A stretch of DNA of 64,000 bases from Cryptomeria japonica (taxonomy: Eukaryota; Streptophyta; Pinopsida; Cupressales; Cupressaceae), in NCBI RefSeq assembly GCF_030272615.1, contig NC_081410.1, positions 120,218,640 through 120,282,639 on the forward strand. The letters run 5' to 3'. The notes beneath the pieces were generated by a model, which was given only the letters and a program-made list of their open reading frames with translations, searched no databases and was not told the origin of the DNA. Below, piece by piece: positions 24,817 through 37,857 of this stretch. Each line of letters opens with the position of its first letter. The stretch's first letter is position 1. The position numbers and the translations under genes were made by a program.

Positions 24817-26040
24817 CCCATCACCAGAGAAGGTAAGATTGAAGCTTGTAACAATTACAGTTAATAAAGCCATCCACTGTAAATCTCAATCTCAATTTCA
24901 CAACATTATGTAGAGCAGGTCTACTGAAGGAAGCACTACACATTTTGTTTACTACCCAAAACCCTCATGTAGAGCCTTCTATATATATATATTCAACTAC
25001 TACAGACCTGTATTGCAAAGGATGCACTTTGATATGGTAAACGAATTCTCTCTCTCATCTCTTACATGGGATTTGAGTTTACTAAAAACCCAAATTTTCA
25101 AAATAAGCTTATCAACATGTATGTCCATAATTTAGGGTTGAAAAAAGCATGAAAGCTTTGGATTTTTGATTAGCTATTGCAACTCTGTCATTTTTTATTT
25201 TTAGCAATTAAAAGAGTTCAAGTTTCTTTATAACATCTAAATTCAATCATTTATCACTACAAAGTTGTTTTTTGGTTCATTTATTGTCTAATTGGTTTTT
25301 TCTAGAAATCATGCAGGTGGCTCAAATTTTGGAGAATAGCTTGCGAGAAAAAAACATATGACATTTTTTATTTTCTGATCTCAACTTGTGATGCATGATT
25401 CAATACCAAAATTTAGGGTTGAAAAAAACATTAAAGCTTGGGATTTTTTATTGACTGTTGCGACTCTGTTAGTTTTTATTTTTAGCAATTAAAAGAGTTC
25501 CAATTTTATCTATTAATCTAATTTTTTTCATGAAAAATAATTTTATTTTATATTATGTATTCAAATTTATTTAATTTCATATTATGTATTCAAAGTTTAA
25601 GTTCTCAAATTGAATCTCCACAATGATCCTCAAATTAGAGGTGAAATGGGAGCAATTCGAATTGGGGTTCGTTCAGAGTTTTGTCTCCGATTGACACTGG
25701 GGACAATGCAACTGGGTAGTTACCAAAGTTGACTTTTTTATGCAACAAAACTTGGGTTTTGTTGTGAGGAATTAAATTTGAACAACTATGATGTCATTAG
25801 TAGAAACATGACTTTTAACAAAAAAATTGATTTTTTTTACTAGCAAAAACAGGGGAAACAAAAAATGTAGAATTTTTTACTAGCAAAAATAGAGAAATAA
25901 TGGTAGGTTTTTGCAACTAGATCCAATAATTATTGACTAATTTGAATACATAAGTGAAGATAAACTAGAAAGGTAACAATATATACCAAATTACAAACCA
26001 TACCTGGATTTATATCGTCTACTTTTAAAACTCTTGGCAA
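24817..26040. other. Unclassified sequence with an internal duplication
   Basis: A block of about 75 bp near 25,128-25,205 (TTTAGGGTTGAAAAAAGCAT onward) recurs near 25,402-25,490, and 25,245-25,330 resembles 23,280-23,390. No domain-bearing frame was found. Confidence 0.6.
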
Positions 26041-29000
26041 AGAAAATGTTTTGCCTTCTTAAATCTTCCACCCTTGCCGAACGAGAATGCAACGAAATTG
26101 CATAAGCAATGAATGCACAATGGGGTTTTCTTTAATTAATGACACAACTATTAAAACTACAACTAGCATTTATGAAGGACAAATTAAGTTATTAAAAAAC
26201 CCGTGCAAATACCAATGTTCACACATCGAGAAACCATAAATATTTTTGCAAAAACTAAAATAAAATAAATTGAATTCCAACAAAAAAAAAAACATCCAAT
26301 GATAAATAAAAAATTAATAAATTTTAAAACAGTTTAATAAAAACAAAAATAGAACTTTGATATAACCTTAAATTTTTCATCTTACACGATTATCAAAACA
26401 TATTAATACTTTTTTTTAAGAAAACATTAATTCCTTACTTAAAAAGGTACTAATAATAACAAGACCTATTTAACATTTATCTCTTTTTTAAAATTCACTA
26501 ATGTATGATAAATATTATTATTATTTTTAATAACTGAAATAGAATTCCAAAACTCACTCACTAACTTTTAAACCATTAACTCATAAAAGATACTAATACT
26601 CATTAAAATTTTACTATAAAAATACACTATATTAATTTAACTATATAATTTGAACCCACTTACAATGGAGGCAAGAAAAAAAAATTAAATTCACAAATAA
26701 TTACATGTTAGAACATTTCATCTCCACCTTGGATGACATGAATGAGAGCCCTTAGATTTAGGGCTCGAAGGAACCTAAGGATTTTAATAATAGCTAACTT
26801 TCTCATTTGTTATTTTTTTTATTGAAAAAAAAAATTATGATGGAGAAGGCTCATTTAGACATGGAGAAAGTGAGATAATTTTTCCTGGCATATGCTAAAC
26901 ATAGATCTTATTTATTTATATCTCTCTTTCATATCTTGTTGTTTTGTTATGAAATCCTATGCGTAAGGGTTTCTACCATAAATGTATGTTTTGCTACAAA
27001 TTTGAAATAACAATGATGAAACAAAAGAATTATATATTATTTATTTATTTATTTTTAAATACTATGATTTTTTTCCCCCTTACACGACTCCTTTTCTTAT
27101 TGGCAGCCAAGGGAAGAGATGCAACCCCCTCAATGGAAGTTGCAGTCTCCACATAGCTTGCACACTCCATTGAGGGAGGTTGTAGTCCCCTTTGGGATTG
27201 CGCCCTCTATGGAAAGGCCATGACCTCTTTCATGGTGGCCTCTGCAATTTTTTTGTTTATTTTATTTTATATTTTTTTAAATATATAAATTTTTTTAATT
27301 TTAGAAATTTAATTTATAAGTATGGAAATATAAAGTCAAATTATATATATATATATATTTTTTGTATATATGAGATCCCAAATAAACTCCCTTTAGAAAA
27401 AAATTGCTAGCCCTTAGTCTACAACAACGAAAATTAAATATACTCAGATAAATAACAAGATACTAACTAGATACTAATTTCTTATGTTAATAAATATTTT
27501 TATTTTTCTACATATCTACATAGAAATGTCTTAATTTCAAAAATAAATCATTTGTATATAAGTTTAAATAACTAAGAATAAAATATACACAAGTTGTATA
27601 AGGAATAAGAATTATGACAACATTAACAGATCAAAAAAAAAAAGAATTATGACAACATTAATCCTTTCTAATAAATCTTAAAATAATATAGATTTGTAAA
27701 AGAAAATTTTCATTTCTGTTTTAAAATAAACTTTATGAGCTTACAAATTCAAATTTTTTTTAAGCTGGAATGGAAGATAGCTTTGCAGATATATTCATTT
27801 TAAAATAAGTTCTACCAAATTTATTTACTTTGCCTTTATATTCAAATATAAACTACATTTTTAAATATACCTTTCTAACTTCTCAGACCTAACTTTTTCC
27901 TAGAATTGAAATGGTAAACACACAACAAATAACTTAAACCTATGGAAACATATTCAAAGACAATTTAGATTTACAAATATTTGACAAAACATTGATTAAC
28001 TAACCAAATAGAAATGTGATATATATATTATAGTAGCATGTTTATCATATATAGAAATTATAGAAATGATTCTAATGAACATAATTAATGACTCTTGTCA
28101 AGAACATTAAATGACACTTCCTAAATCAATCCACCAAGCTTTTTTCAAGGAGCAACTCAACTTTTAACTTCTTCAATTGTCCATAAAGAACCTGCACATG
28201 GTCAAGTAATACTTCTTTCTTGCCAATGAGGAGTTCAAGATCTCAACCCAACCAAAAATGGCATCATCAAGCCATTACAAGGCTCTAGGCATCCCTCGAG
28301 TAGGGGGACTCATCAAAACCTCAAGCTCATAAAACTTATAACAACACAAAGCTAATATTGCTCAAATATCACGCATCCATTGAAAGTTCACAAATATTTA
28401 TCAAAGCCCCAAAAGCTCAAGAAATCCATAAAGCTCAAACACTTTCTCCAAACAATTACTATGGAGAATCAATGATTATAAATTCAAGATTCACAATTTT
28501 TCCACAAAGAAACTATCAATTAAAGGCAATACAAAAATATATAACAATAACAAGTTAGAATTTGGGAAGGCTAACCTTTCTACATCAATTGTAGGTGTAA
28601 GCCTCTCCTTCCATGGTGAATTTACTTGTTTTCTTATCTCCTCTTCTCCCTTTCTCCATAGATCTCTATTCTCCCTCTAAATTTTGAAAGACCCAAAAGA
28701 TGATCTCCCATTCCAAATAATTTAACAATTCATTTTGAAGAACCATCATGGGTGAAATGGAAAAATCTACTCAAAGACCAAATTGAAGAATCAAATGAAC
28801 CATATAAATCCCCCAAAAGATTCTAGAATCAAAATTCCCCTCCAAACTCAACCACAGTAGGTATATAGAACATAAATCTTAGGATCCTTTAATGTGAGAA
28901 GATTCTTCCTCCCAAGCACTCCATATGTCCAACCAAATGATGAGTCATGGGACGGAATCATCCACCCGACTAAATCTTTAGAGATCCCTGGGGACTGGAA

Positions 29001-30300
29001 TGGAGTGATGAAACATCACCCAGACCATCCCTCAACCTTCAATTTTTGTCACCAACCAAAAAGGCCATGAAAGAGGGTCTAAAACCCATCCCGAATTTAA
29101 TATAAAAGTTCCAAAACATGCCTAACCCCTAGGTATATAGTTAGGGTATTTAAAAACATATAATAAGTATTTTTTAAAGCATTATTAGCTTAATTAAAAG
29201 AAAGCACCAATATCAACAAAACTAAGGGTCACCCCATCCAAGAATTTTCAACACAAAATCAAAGAAATAGCAATTTCAACTAACTTGGCCTCAATATATG
29301 AAAAGTAATTAAACACAACATTTGAATTTTTTACACAACATATATGTCAACTAGTACTTCGATAAATGATGTACTCATGGGGTTTTGGTGAATCTCCCTT
29401 CTCTCCCATTGGCACTTAACCGTGCACATTGATTATCACATTTGCACCTCTAATTTTCTTACATTGTTTGTTAATGATAATAATCACTAGCCACTAACTC
29501 AACCATAAACATTCTATAAAATAGATAAATACAAATACCCAAATCATTATTGAATTTCAAGACATCATCATAGATCATGAAATTGTACAAATAATCTTTA
29601 ACCATTTCCTTAAATTATTAAAAAGAACAATTACTTATGTGTAACTTATCGCCCATACATGCTTGGAGTTCATCTTTTAGTTTTGTTTATGATACCTCCA
29701 CTAACTTGCACATGTAAGGTTGATATTCACTCCCATTAGATTGTTTGAAGATTTTGTAAAGCTCCTCATCAATATCGAGATCAATGAATTACCAGTTCAT
29801 TCTACATGTAATATAGTATAATAAACCACATCATTATCAATGCATCTACGACTTAACCATTTAAATCTTCAATACCAATTAAAAATTAATTGTATTCTAT
29901 AATTCTATAATTGATAATTTTAAAATACAATCATTTTTACAATAGAAATACTATTTCAACATGATAAATGAGAAGATAGAAAGAATAATTATATACCCAT
30001 ATAGCTCACCAACATGATCCAAAACACATCATGCCTAACTAAGCCACACAATTTATTTCTAAAAGGGATCTCAAAGGAGTTATAATAAGTTCACATAAGG
30101 GTAGGCCTTATAGATTTACTATATTATTACTACAATTATTATTTAAAGAATTTCAAATTATTATTTAAAGATGTCAAAATTTTAATATTATTACTACAAT
30201 CTACAAATGTTCCAACTTAAATACAAAGCACTATGACAGGAGTTAAAATTTAGAGCATAATTAACATGGAATTAAGAAAAAAATCTTACTAAACAAAGAA
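26041..30300. other. AT-rich intergenic region
   Basis: No gene supported. A GC-richer patch at 27,100-27,240 carries repeated CTCAATGGA/TCCATTGAG phrases. A 20-bp stretch (AAGAATTATGACAACATTAA) is duplicated at 27,607 and 27,641. The stretch 28,200-29,150 has the base composition of transposon leader or LTR sequence, but I could not assign it to a family. Confidence 0.45.
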
Positions 30301-31371
30301 ATATTAGATAGATTTGAATAGATTGACATAAAAACTAATGTGGATAACATTAAAAATCAATAAAATTTGTAAGAGTGCAACTCAAAATCTCAATGTATGG
30401 TTTCTTTAATAGTTAAAAAAAAAAAATCAATTTCAATCCACAGTATGTAAATGCATGAATGCATAGTAACTAAATCCATGCATGCATAGATATTATAAAT
30501 AACTTACATCATGGTATAATTAATTCACTACCTATGAGATTTTATTTTCTTAAACAGATCTTTTGATACTTAGATATTGTGATAAGCTCCCATGAAGAGG
30601 CTTTATTCTTAAAAGCATAAGAAGAAGAAGATAGAAGAGGTTTTATTTTGGATTTAAAATGAAGAAGGCAATATATATTGGTTTTTTAATTATATTATTG
30701 TTTTGCGTGGTTTAGGGGATTCGTAAGGAGATGAAATAGAACGTGTATCTACTCTGCAAGATTTGACGCCTTGTATTGAATTTTTGGAAGGGATAGGGCA
30801 ACATCCTATAAGTGATTGTTGTAGCAATGTTAGTCAAGTTTAGGCTAGTATTCCATGGTGTTTGTGTCTTTTGATAAAGGATATCTTTGATCCTTCTACA
30901 TGTTTTCTCTTAACTAGACACTCATTATTCAAATACCCACTCTCTGTCAAGTCATAAGCAAACTCTCTAACTGCATATGTTTGTTTCCATCTTCTCCCTA
31001 TCTTTTAATGTTGTAAAAATTGGGTTTGATTGTTTGTTGCTATATCTTTGTTTCCAGGCAAATTTACAATTTAGCTTGAAATATTTGTAGACCTATGAAA
31101 TCTTTTAAATAAAATATTTTAAGATCAAAACAATTGGTTGAAAATATAGAAAACCATTATATTTTACAAACCAGGAGATCCTAGTTGTAAGAGGGTTTCT
31201 TTTTATATGTCATAAACCTATTGCATTCAATGGGTTTCAAGGAAATCTCATTTATTTGATCTGCATTTGTCATGGCTACTTCATGCTTTCTCATTTGTCT
31301 AACATATATAGGGATTTATACTCTTCCTTATGTGCAATTGTTAACTTAGCAACCACTAGGCAAGACAAGGT
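30300..31371 (+). pseudogene. LTPG pseudogene, promoter side, exon 1 and start of intron 1
   Basis: This is a decayed paralogue of the intact LTPG at 45,030. The match begins in the upstream region (30,340-30,600 resembles 44,740-44,990, including TATAAATA at 30,494) and continues through exon 1, which starts ATG at 30,659 and ends near 30,977. Intron 1 similarity runs on to 31,371. The signal-peptide region is followed by a stop at codon 19 (30,713-30,715), another in-frame stop lies a few codons on, and the exon-end dinucleotide differs from that of the intact gene. The gene is then split by the DNA transposon at 31,372-39,460; exons 2 and 3 lie beyond it at 39,635-39,918. Confidence 0.9.
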
Positions 31372-31408
31372 GGGTGAACTCACAATAATGGTTCCCACTT
31401 TTTTGCCA
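31372..31408 (+). repeat. Left terminal inverted repeat
   Basis: GGGTGAACTCACAATAATGG followed by TTCCCACTTTTTTGCCA. It pairs with the right end at 39,426-39,460 with three substitutions and a 2-base length difference in the T run. Confidence 0.9.
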
Positions 31409-32182
31409 CTTTTGACACTGAGATGTACATTTTTAAAATAATCTTCAACTTCCGAGAACTATAACTTTTAAACTATTAAAAATTTGAAGATGATGTAAAT
31501 TAGTGATTTCTAGCATTTTGTTTGTAGATTCTATATACATTTTTTTCAAATTTTTTTGAAAGATTTTTTAAAAATTTTTCCATCTCCCTCGAAAAGTAGT
31601 TTTTTACAACAAACTACATTTTTTAAGAGTGATGTGCCTTCCGTAACGCATAACTTTTTTTCTATAAATGATAAAAACTCAATTCTTTCGAATTTTGGTT
31701 TGTAACATCAATATCCAGGGCATGCATTTGGTTTTATAGTGATATGTTCAATATTTTTCATTTTATAAAGTTTTGAAGTCCGACTAGTCATAATTCAAAC
31801 ATAGGTTTACGTTTGAACACATAACTTGTTCTATATAAATCGAAATTCAATTTTTTTTTTTTTGTTAGAAAGAAGACATCAATACCAAGGGCATAGATAT
31901 TTTTCAAATTTTTTTTGAATTAGTTTCTTATTTTTCCCAATGCGTTGAACAGAGAAGTTCATGTTCGGTTAAAAACCAACTTTTAATAAAATTAAAAAAT
32001 CAAGAACATAATAAATTCAAAATATAACAAAATTATATCCGTTGGAAAGCTTGTTTCGAGTACTACCATCTAATATTTTTGGGTTATGAAGATTATTTCA
32101 TTCGTGTACTGAACCAGAGCTCTGAAGTCATTAATTCTTCAGAACTCTGAAATGTTTTGGGAGAAACTTCCAATTTTGGGGT

Positions 32183-32347
32183 TTCGATCGAACACATGTT
32201 CGATCGGATTGGGTTCGCTCGAACCAAAGTGGGTTCGAGCGAACCCCCACTCGCTCGAACCCACGAGCTAAATTTCGGCACGCATTTTTTGGTAACTGCC
32301 ATGTTCGAGCGAACCCAACAATTTTTAACTGTCGGCTTTCGTTCGAA
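32183..32347 (+). promoter_or_regulatory. Left cluster of TTCGAGCGAA palindromes
   Basis: Three exact cores (TTCGCTCGAA at 32,214; TTCGAGCGAA at 32,234 and 32,305) and close variants (TTCGATCGAA at 32,183, CTCGCTCGAA at 32,250, TTCGTTCGAA at 32,338), usually extended to GGGTTCG...CGAACCC. The same motif clusters near the right end. Subterminal repeats of this kind are often transposase binding sites, and this cluster also sits just upstream of the transposase TATA box. The binding role is inference. Confidence 0.8.
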
Positions 32348-32392
32348 CACGGGCCGACGCATTTTTTGTTTTTTTTTTCATTTGTGGAATCG

Positions 32393-32400
32393 TATAAATA
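32393..32400 (+). promoter_or_regulatory. Probable TATA box of the transposase gene
   Basis: TATAAATA lies 121 bp before the ATG at 32,521 and 46 bp after the last palindrome of the left cluster. Confidence 0.5.
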
Positions 32401-32520
32401 TCTATAATTTTTTTTCGCTTTTTATCACTCAAATGATTAAAATAATTCGCACTTTTGGATGAGAGAAGATATTTGAAAATTATTTTGAAAGCGAATAATT
32501 TGAAGGTTTTTTGTAAAAGC

Positions 32521-35500
32521 ATGGGGAACAAGAAGAGAAGGCAAAATAAGACTGCAAGGAATTATTCTCCCGAAACGGAAGAAAGATATCGAGAACAAAG
32601 AAGACAAAGATATCATGATGCAAGTATGTATTTTTAATTTTATTTCTATTTAATTTAATATGTATTACGTATCAATTAATTAGAATTCAATATTTTTTAT
32701 CTAATATTTTTAATAGGATTAAAAATAATTTTGTTTTAATTGGAAAACATAATTAATTTGAGATAATACATGTGTATTTGCAAATTTCAATTTCCATCAT
32801 CTTGCTTGTTGTGTAATTGCATTTTTCTCCTATATAATTAAGTTCATTTATAATAGATAAGACCTATTATGTCATAATTTTTAGGTTCTAAATTATATAT
32901 ATTGAATATTTAATCTACATGTACAAGTAATTTCATGTGATAGGTCCTTTAATATCACATAATATATTTGTCTTAAGGGTAGTTAAGCATATTAATTTTG
33001 TGAAATGTTTTTTCAAATGTGGTCATATTGATTTTAATAATAAGGCCTATTAGGACTATTACATTGATTATAGTTCTTAAATGTGACATAAATTTATAAC
33101 AAAGAAGATATTTAATTTAATATGTATTACGTATCAATTAATTAGAATTCAATATTTTTTATCTAATATTTTTAATAGGATTAAAAATAATTTTGTTTTA
33201 ATTGGAAAACATAATTAATTTGAGATAATACATGTGTATTTGCAAATTTCAATTTCCATCAACTTGCTTGTTGTGTAATTGCATTTTTCTCCTATATAAT
33301 TAAGTTCATTTATAATAGATAAGACCTATTATGTCATAATTTTTAGGTTCTAAATTATATATATTGAATATTTAATCTACATGTACAAGTAATTTCATGT
33401 GATAGGTCCTTTAATATCACATAATATATTTGTCTTAAGGGTAGTTAAGTATATTAATTTTGTGAAATGTTTTTTCAAATGTGGTCATATTGATTTTAAT
33501 AATAAGGCCTATTAGGACTATTACATTGATTATAGTTCTTAAATGTGACATAAATTTATAACAAAGAAGATATTTAATTTAATATGTATTACGTATCAAT
33601 TAATTAGAATTCAATATTTTTTATCTAATATTTTTAATAGGATTAAAAATAATTTTGTTTTAATTGGAAAACATAATTAATTTGAGATAATACATGTGTA
33701 TTTGCAAATTTCAATTTCCATCAACTTGCTTGTTGTGTAATTGCATTTTTCTCCTATTAAACATGTTGAATAATTTAGGTGAACTATTTATATTCAACTT
33801 CACGTACATGCAAAAACATTTCAGATTAGGAGGTCTATTATGCAATAATAGGTCTTAAATATACTCACATGTGACAAATTATAGTCCACTTACATTATGG
33901 TCTATAACAAATTAATATGAGGTCACCTAAGTTATCGTATGCATGCATCAAAATATTTGTACTTTTAATTTTCAAAATTGGAATTTCTAATTTATCAAAA
34001 TTTTATTTTATGTGTTAAATTAGTGCTCAAAATTAGAGATTGAACTTTAATCCTAACCTGAGAACAAATTGAACTTTAAACCTAAACAAGTAATTTAATT
34101 AGAGTTATAACAATAAGGTCTTAAAAAAGTATTTAAATTTAATAAACCAAATTGAATGGGCTTTAATTTTAACATGTAAAGCTTTAAGCCAAATTCACCC
34201 CTATTCTTAATCCTAATTGAATAATCTCTGATTAATTCAAGAACCTTACACAAACTCTTAAATTATGTGCAGAACGGGCAAATGAACCTATTGAAGAACA
34301 CAATATAGTTGATGAACATAGGGAGGAGATTGTCCAAGTTGAACCAATGGAGACCTTTGAAGGAGAGGGGTCAGGCTCCTTACCTCCTACCACTGATATG
34401 GATGAGCATATTGTGGATCTAGCTAAACAGGTGAAGAGAAATATTTCTTATAAAAATTTAGATCATTTACTTGAAATGGATGTGGATGAGTTGAAACGTC
34501 TCAGTGAAGAACCTAAACATACTAAAAGGAGGTCAATGAATAAAAGTGCAAAAGAAATAATGTCGCATTTCAACAATCTTGATACTACACTAGAAAAAGC
34601 TCAATTGTTATCAATTGTACTTACTCATAAAGACTTAATAGATCCAATGAAATTGTTGGGTATAGATACAACAAATCAAAAGAGGAAATATTCTCAGCTA
34701 CAAAAATCTATTGTTGATAATGTTAAGAAAGGTTTGGTGAACATTGGTAAAAAATCTCGAAAACTAGATAAGACCATTTCAAGAAGAGTGATGTTGACAT
34801 CTTTAGTAAATGAAAGATTGCCTCAAAAAAGACAAATCTCTTCACTGTCATCTGAGTTTGGTTTTAGTAGAAGGACAATATCTAAATATGTTAAAAGGAG
34901 AAAGATTTTGGATGATACTACCTCAGAAGGGAATTGGGCAATTATGTGTAGAGCTCCTCGTTCTGATAGAATTGAAGATGTTGTTAGGAACTTTGTGACA
35001 AGTTTTTGGAATGATAATACTCGCCCTTCATCAAATAGTAGAGATGTTATCAAGCAAAGGATTGGTCCTGATCGTTATGATCTCCATGTAAAACATTGGC
35101 TAGACACAACAAAACATGAATTGTATGTATTGTTTACTAAAACAAACCCTCATATAAAGATTGGACAAACCATGTTTGAACGGTTAAGGCCATATTATGT
35201 GAAGTTAAACAAAGTTTTCGAAACTTGTTGTTGTCGTTATCACATCGAATTTGACTTGTACTATCAGGTGTTTCGAAAGATTAGAGAAGATAATGATGGT
35301 TATGAAAATGCTCCTCCTAAACGAACAAGTCAATTTATAGCATCCATCTTATGTGATAAATCAGATGATAATGCAACTGGTCAAATAAATTGCATAAGAG
35401 GAATTTGTGGAACATGCGGGGACTTGGCTAAATTGCCTTTGAGAGATGAAGATACTGACATGAGGAAGATGGTAAATTGCAAGAGTTATAAGTACAAAAA

Positions 35501-37247
35501 AATTGAAACAAAATTTGGAAAGGAATCTACAAGACTAGATTATGTAGAAGAAGAAATACCTATTGGAACATTTATGGAAAATTTTCGTAAGTTGATAAAA
35601 CCATACATATGCCATGGTTTTTTTGCCAAGTGGCAAGCAGAACAATTTAAAAGATTAAGAGACACTTTCCCACTTGGAACTATTTTATCTGTAGTTGACT
35701 TCGCAGAGAATTACTCTTTTGTGCATCAAAAAGAGATTCAATCAGAGTATTATTTTTCAAAGCAAATCACTATTTTCGTGCATGTGTGTTATCGACATGC
35801 ACAGATGAATTTAGATGGTGTTGATAGTACATTTGAAAATCGTGTCATTAAGAAAGAGTACCACTTCTATATCAGTGATGATAAGGAGGATGACACACTT
35901 TTTGTACAACATTGCTTTAAGAAGTTTTTTGAATATTTGAAAGATAGAGGCATAACAATAGTTAAACATTTTGTTTGGTCTGATGGATGTGCGGCACAAT
36001 TCAAATCTTCGAGGCCATTTTATGCACTATGTAGATATCATTGAAATGACAAAATACCACATGTTTGGAGTTTTTTTGAGAGTGGTCATGGAAAGGGTGA
36101 ACATGATGGTGCAGGAGCTTGTATCAAACGTGCTATAAGAAAGCATCAAATAAAGTACACAGGAGAACGTATAGAAAATGCACATGATGTTGTTGAATGG
36201 TGTAAGAAACACTTTGAACAACCTAATTATCCTGGGGAATCATCATCAAGAACATATAAGCCCATTCCATATAGAGTGTTTTGGGAGATAACCGGTACGT
36301 GTTCTCTTTTAGTATTTTATTCTATTTTTTTTTAATTTAACAACTTGATCTACATGTATGTATTCTTGTACACATGTACATTTTACAGATGTGGATAGAA
36401 AATCAATGCATGGATGCAAGAGTGTGGAGAGGACAAGATCTTTGCATTGTGTCATGAGTACAGATAATCGCCCATGGACATTATACACTAGAGATTATTC
36501 ATGTTTTTGTTCTGAATGCATTTTCAAAAACTATGTTGATTGCAAGAACCAAGAGCTTGGATATGTTAGTGAATGGAAAATGGTGCCACTAGATGTTTTT
36601 GACACATACGAGGATTCAAATGAGGATGAAAACTTTGAAGACATTCCTTTGATTTCTGGTGATTACGATCATATTTCAGGATTGATTAAAAAAGGTATGT
36701 ATGTACATGACGTACACATGTAAACATTTCCTTAAAAATGACATATAACTTAGAATTTATTTAAATTGTGTCAAATTGCAGGAGATATTTTTGCAGTCAT
36801 AGCAGAAGATGGAAATATAGAAGGTGTTAGTTATTATTTATTGCGTTGCACAGAAGAGAGAAAGAAGTTATCAAAATCTGAGATGAGTGATGGAATGTCA
36901 TTTCCCACAGGTTTGAGTTCTGATTTGAATATGTACATACATACAAATCGCTTGTGTGAATTTTTTTAATTTCTCATGTTTCTTATATACATGTACATGC
37001 AGGATCAGTTGTAGTGCAAGGGACATATTTCAAACAAGTTAAAATTGTTCAACATGGGATTCATTTCACTGAATACCAAATTGATAACAAGGTATATCAG
37101 TATAGTCACTTGGTCATTGCTGTTGGCCTAATTCTTCAAACAGTTCCACGTCGAGGGCGGACTCAAAAGTGGAGACTAGATAGTGAAGATCATGACAAAA
37201 TATTAAGTGTTATTGAAGAGCGTTGTGAACCACTTGATGTGGTATGA
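32521..37247 (+). CDS. Sola-like DDE transposase, five exons, one internal stop
   Basis: Exons 32,521-32,623, 34,273-36,294, 36,389-36,694, 36,782-36,910 and 37,003-37,247 join in frame at GT/AG sites, giving 935 codons including the final stop. Residues 1-60 are basic (GNKKRRQNKTARNYSPETEE). A helix-turn-helix-like segment (RQISSLSSEFGFSRRTISKY) lies near 34,824-34,890. Cys-rich motifs (CCCRYH; CIRGICGTCG) may bind zinc. The catalytic triad appears as D510 (VVDFAENYS, 35,697), D605 (WSDGCAAQF, 35,982) and E644 (GHGKGEHDGAG, 36,099). A TGA at codon 625 (36,042-36,044) interrupts the frame between D605 and E644, yet the frame stays open for the remaining 310 codons across three introns. The C-terminal exons (IFAVIAEDGN...YYLLRCTEE) resemble a small SH3/chromo-like fold, uncertainly. 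The gene should cut and paste its own element; whether this copy still works is doubtful because of the TGA. Confidence 0.82.
32650..33756 (+). repeat. 462-bp tandem repeat in transposase intron 1
   Basis: The phrase TGTATTACGTATCAATTAAT recurs at 32,661, 33,123 and 33,585, exactly 462 bp apart. There are two full copies and about 170 bp of a third, nearly identical (for example one base differs near 32,799 versus 33,261), so the duplication is recent compared with the rest of the window. Confidence 0.95.
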
Positions 37248-37857
37248 ACTATAAATACATAATTTAGTAATCCACTTGAATTGAATTTTAATGTAAAAGT
37301 TCAAGATAAATTCTAGATCTCAAGTAACTTGTTTTGAAACTATTTAGGATAAATATTTTTTTAAGTTTATTTATACATTATATCAAATTAGGATGTATTT
37401 AAATGTGCACGTGTTTAATTGTATGTAATTGTATTTGTATTTAATTAAAAAATGCATATTTAAATTAGAATGTAATATGTACATTTGTAAAATTGATATA
37501 TTTAATATGGAATTAGGACATGTACATGTTGTGAACTATTTAACTACAATATACATACCTAGAAGCTCACATACCTACAAATATACATACCTATGTAATA
37601 TACATGTACTGGATGTGAACTATTCAATACATGACCTATCTTAGTTTAGTTTGTTCATTTCATACATACTCTTTTGTTTGAAAATCAAACATTTATAATT
37701 GAATACATTTAAATCAAGTTTGTTTGAAAATCAAACATGTATTTAAATATAATCTAATCAAACATGTATAAATCTAATATAATCAAACATGTATAATAGA
37801 TGATCAAACACAAACCAGGTATACAGAATAATCTAGAGTCTAAATAAGTCGTTGTAC

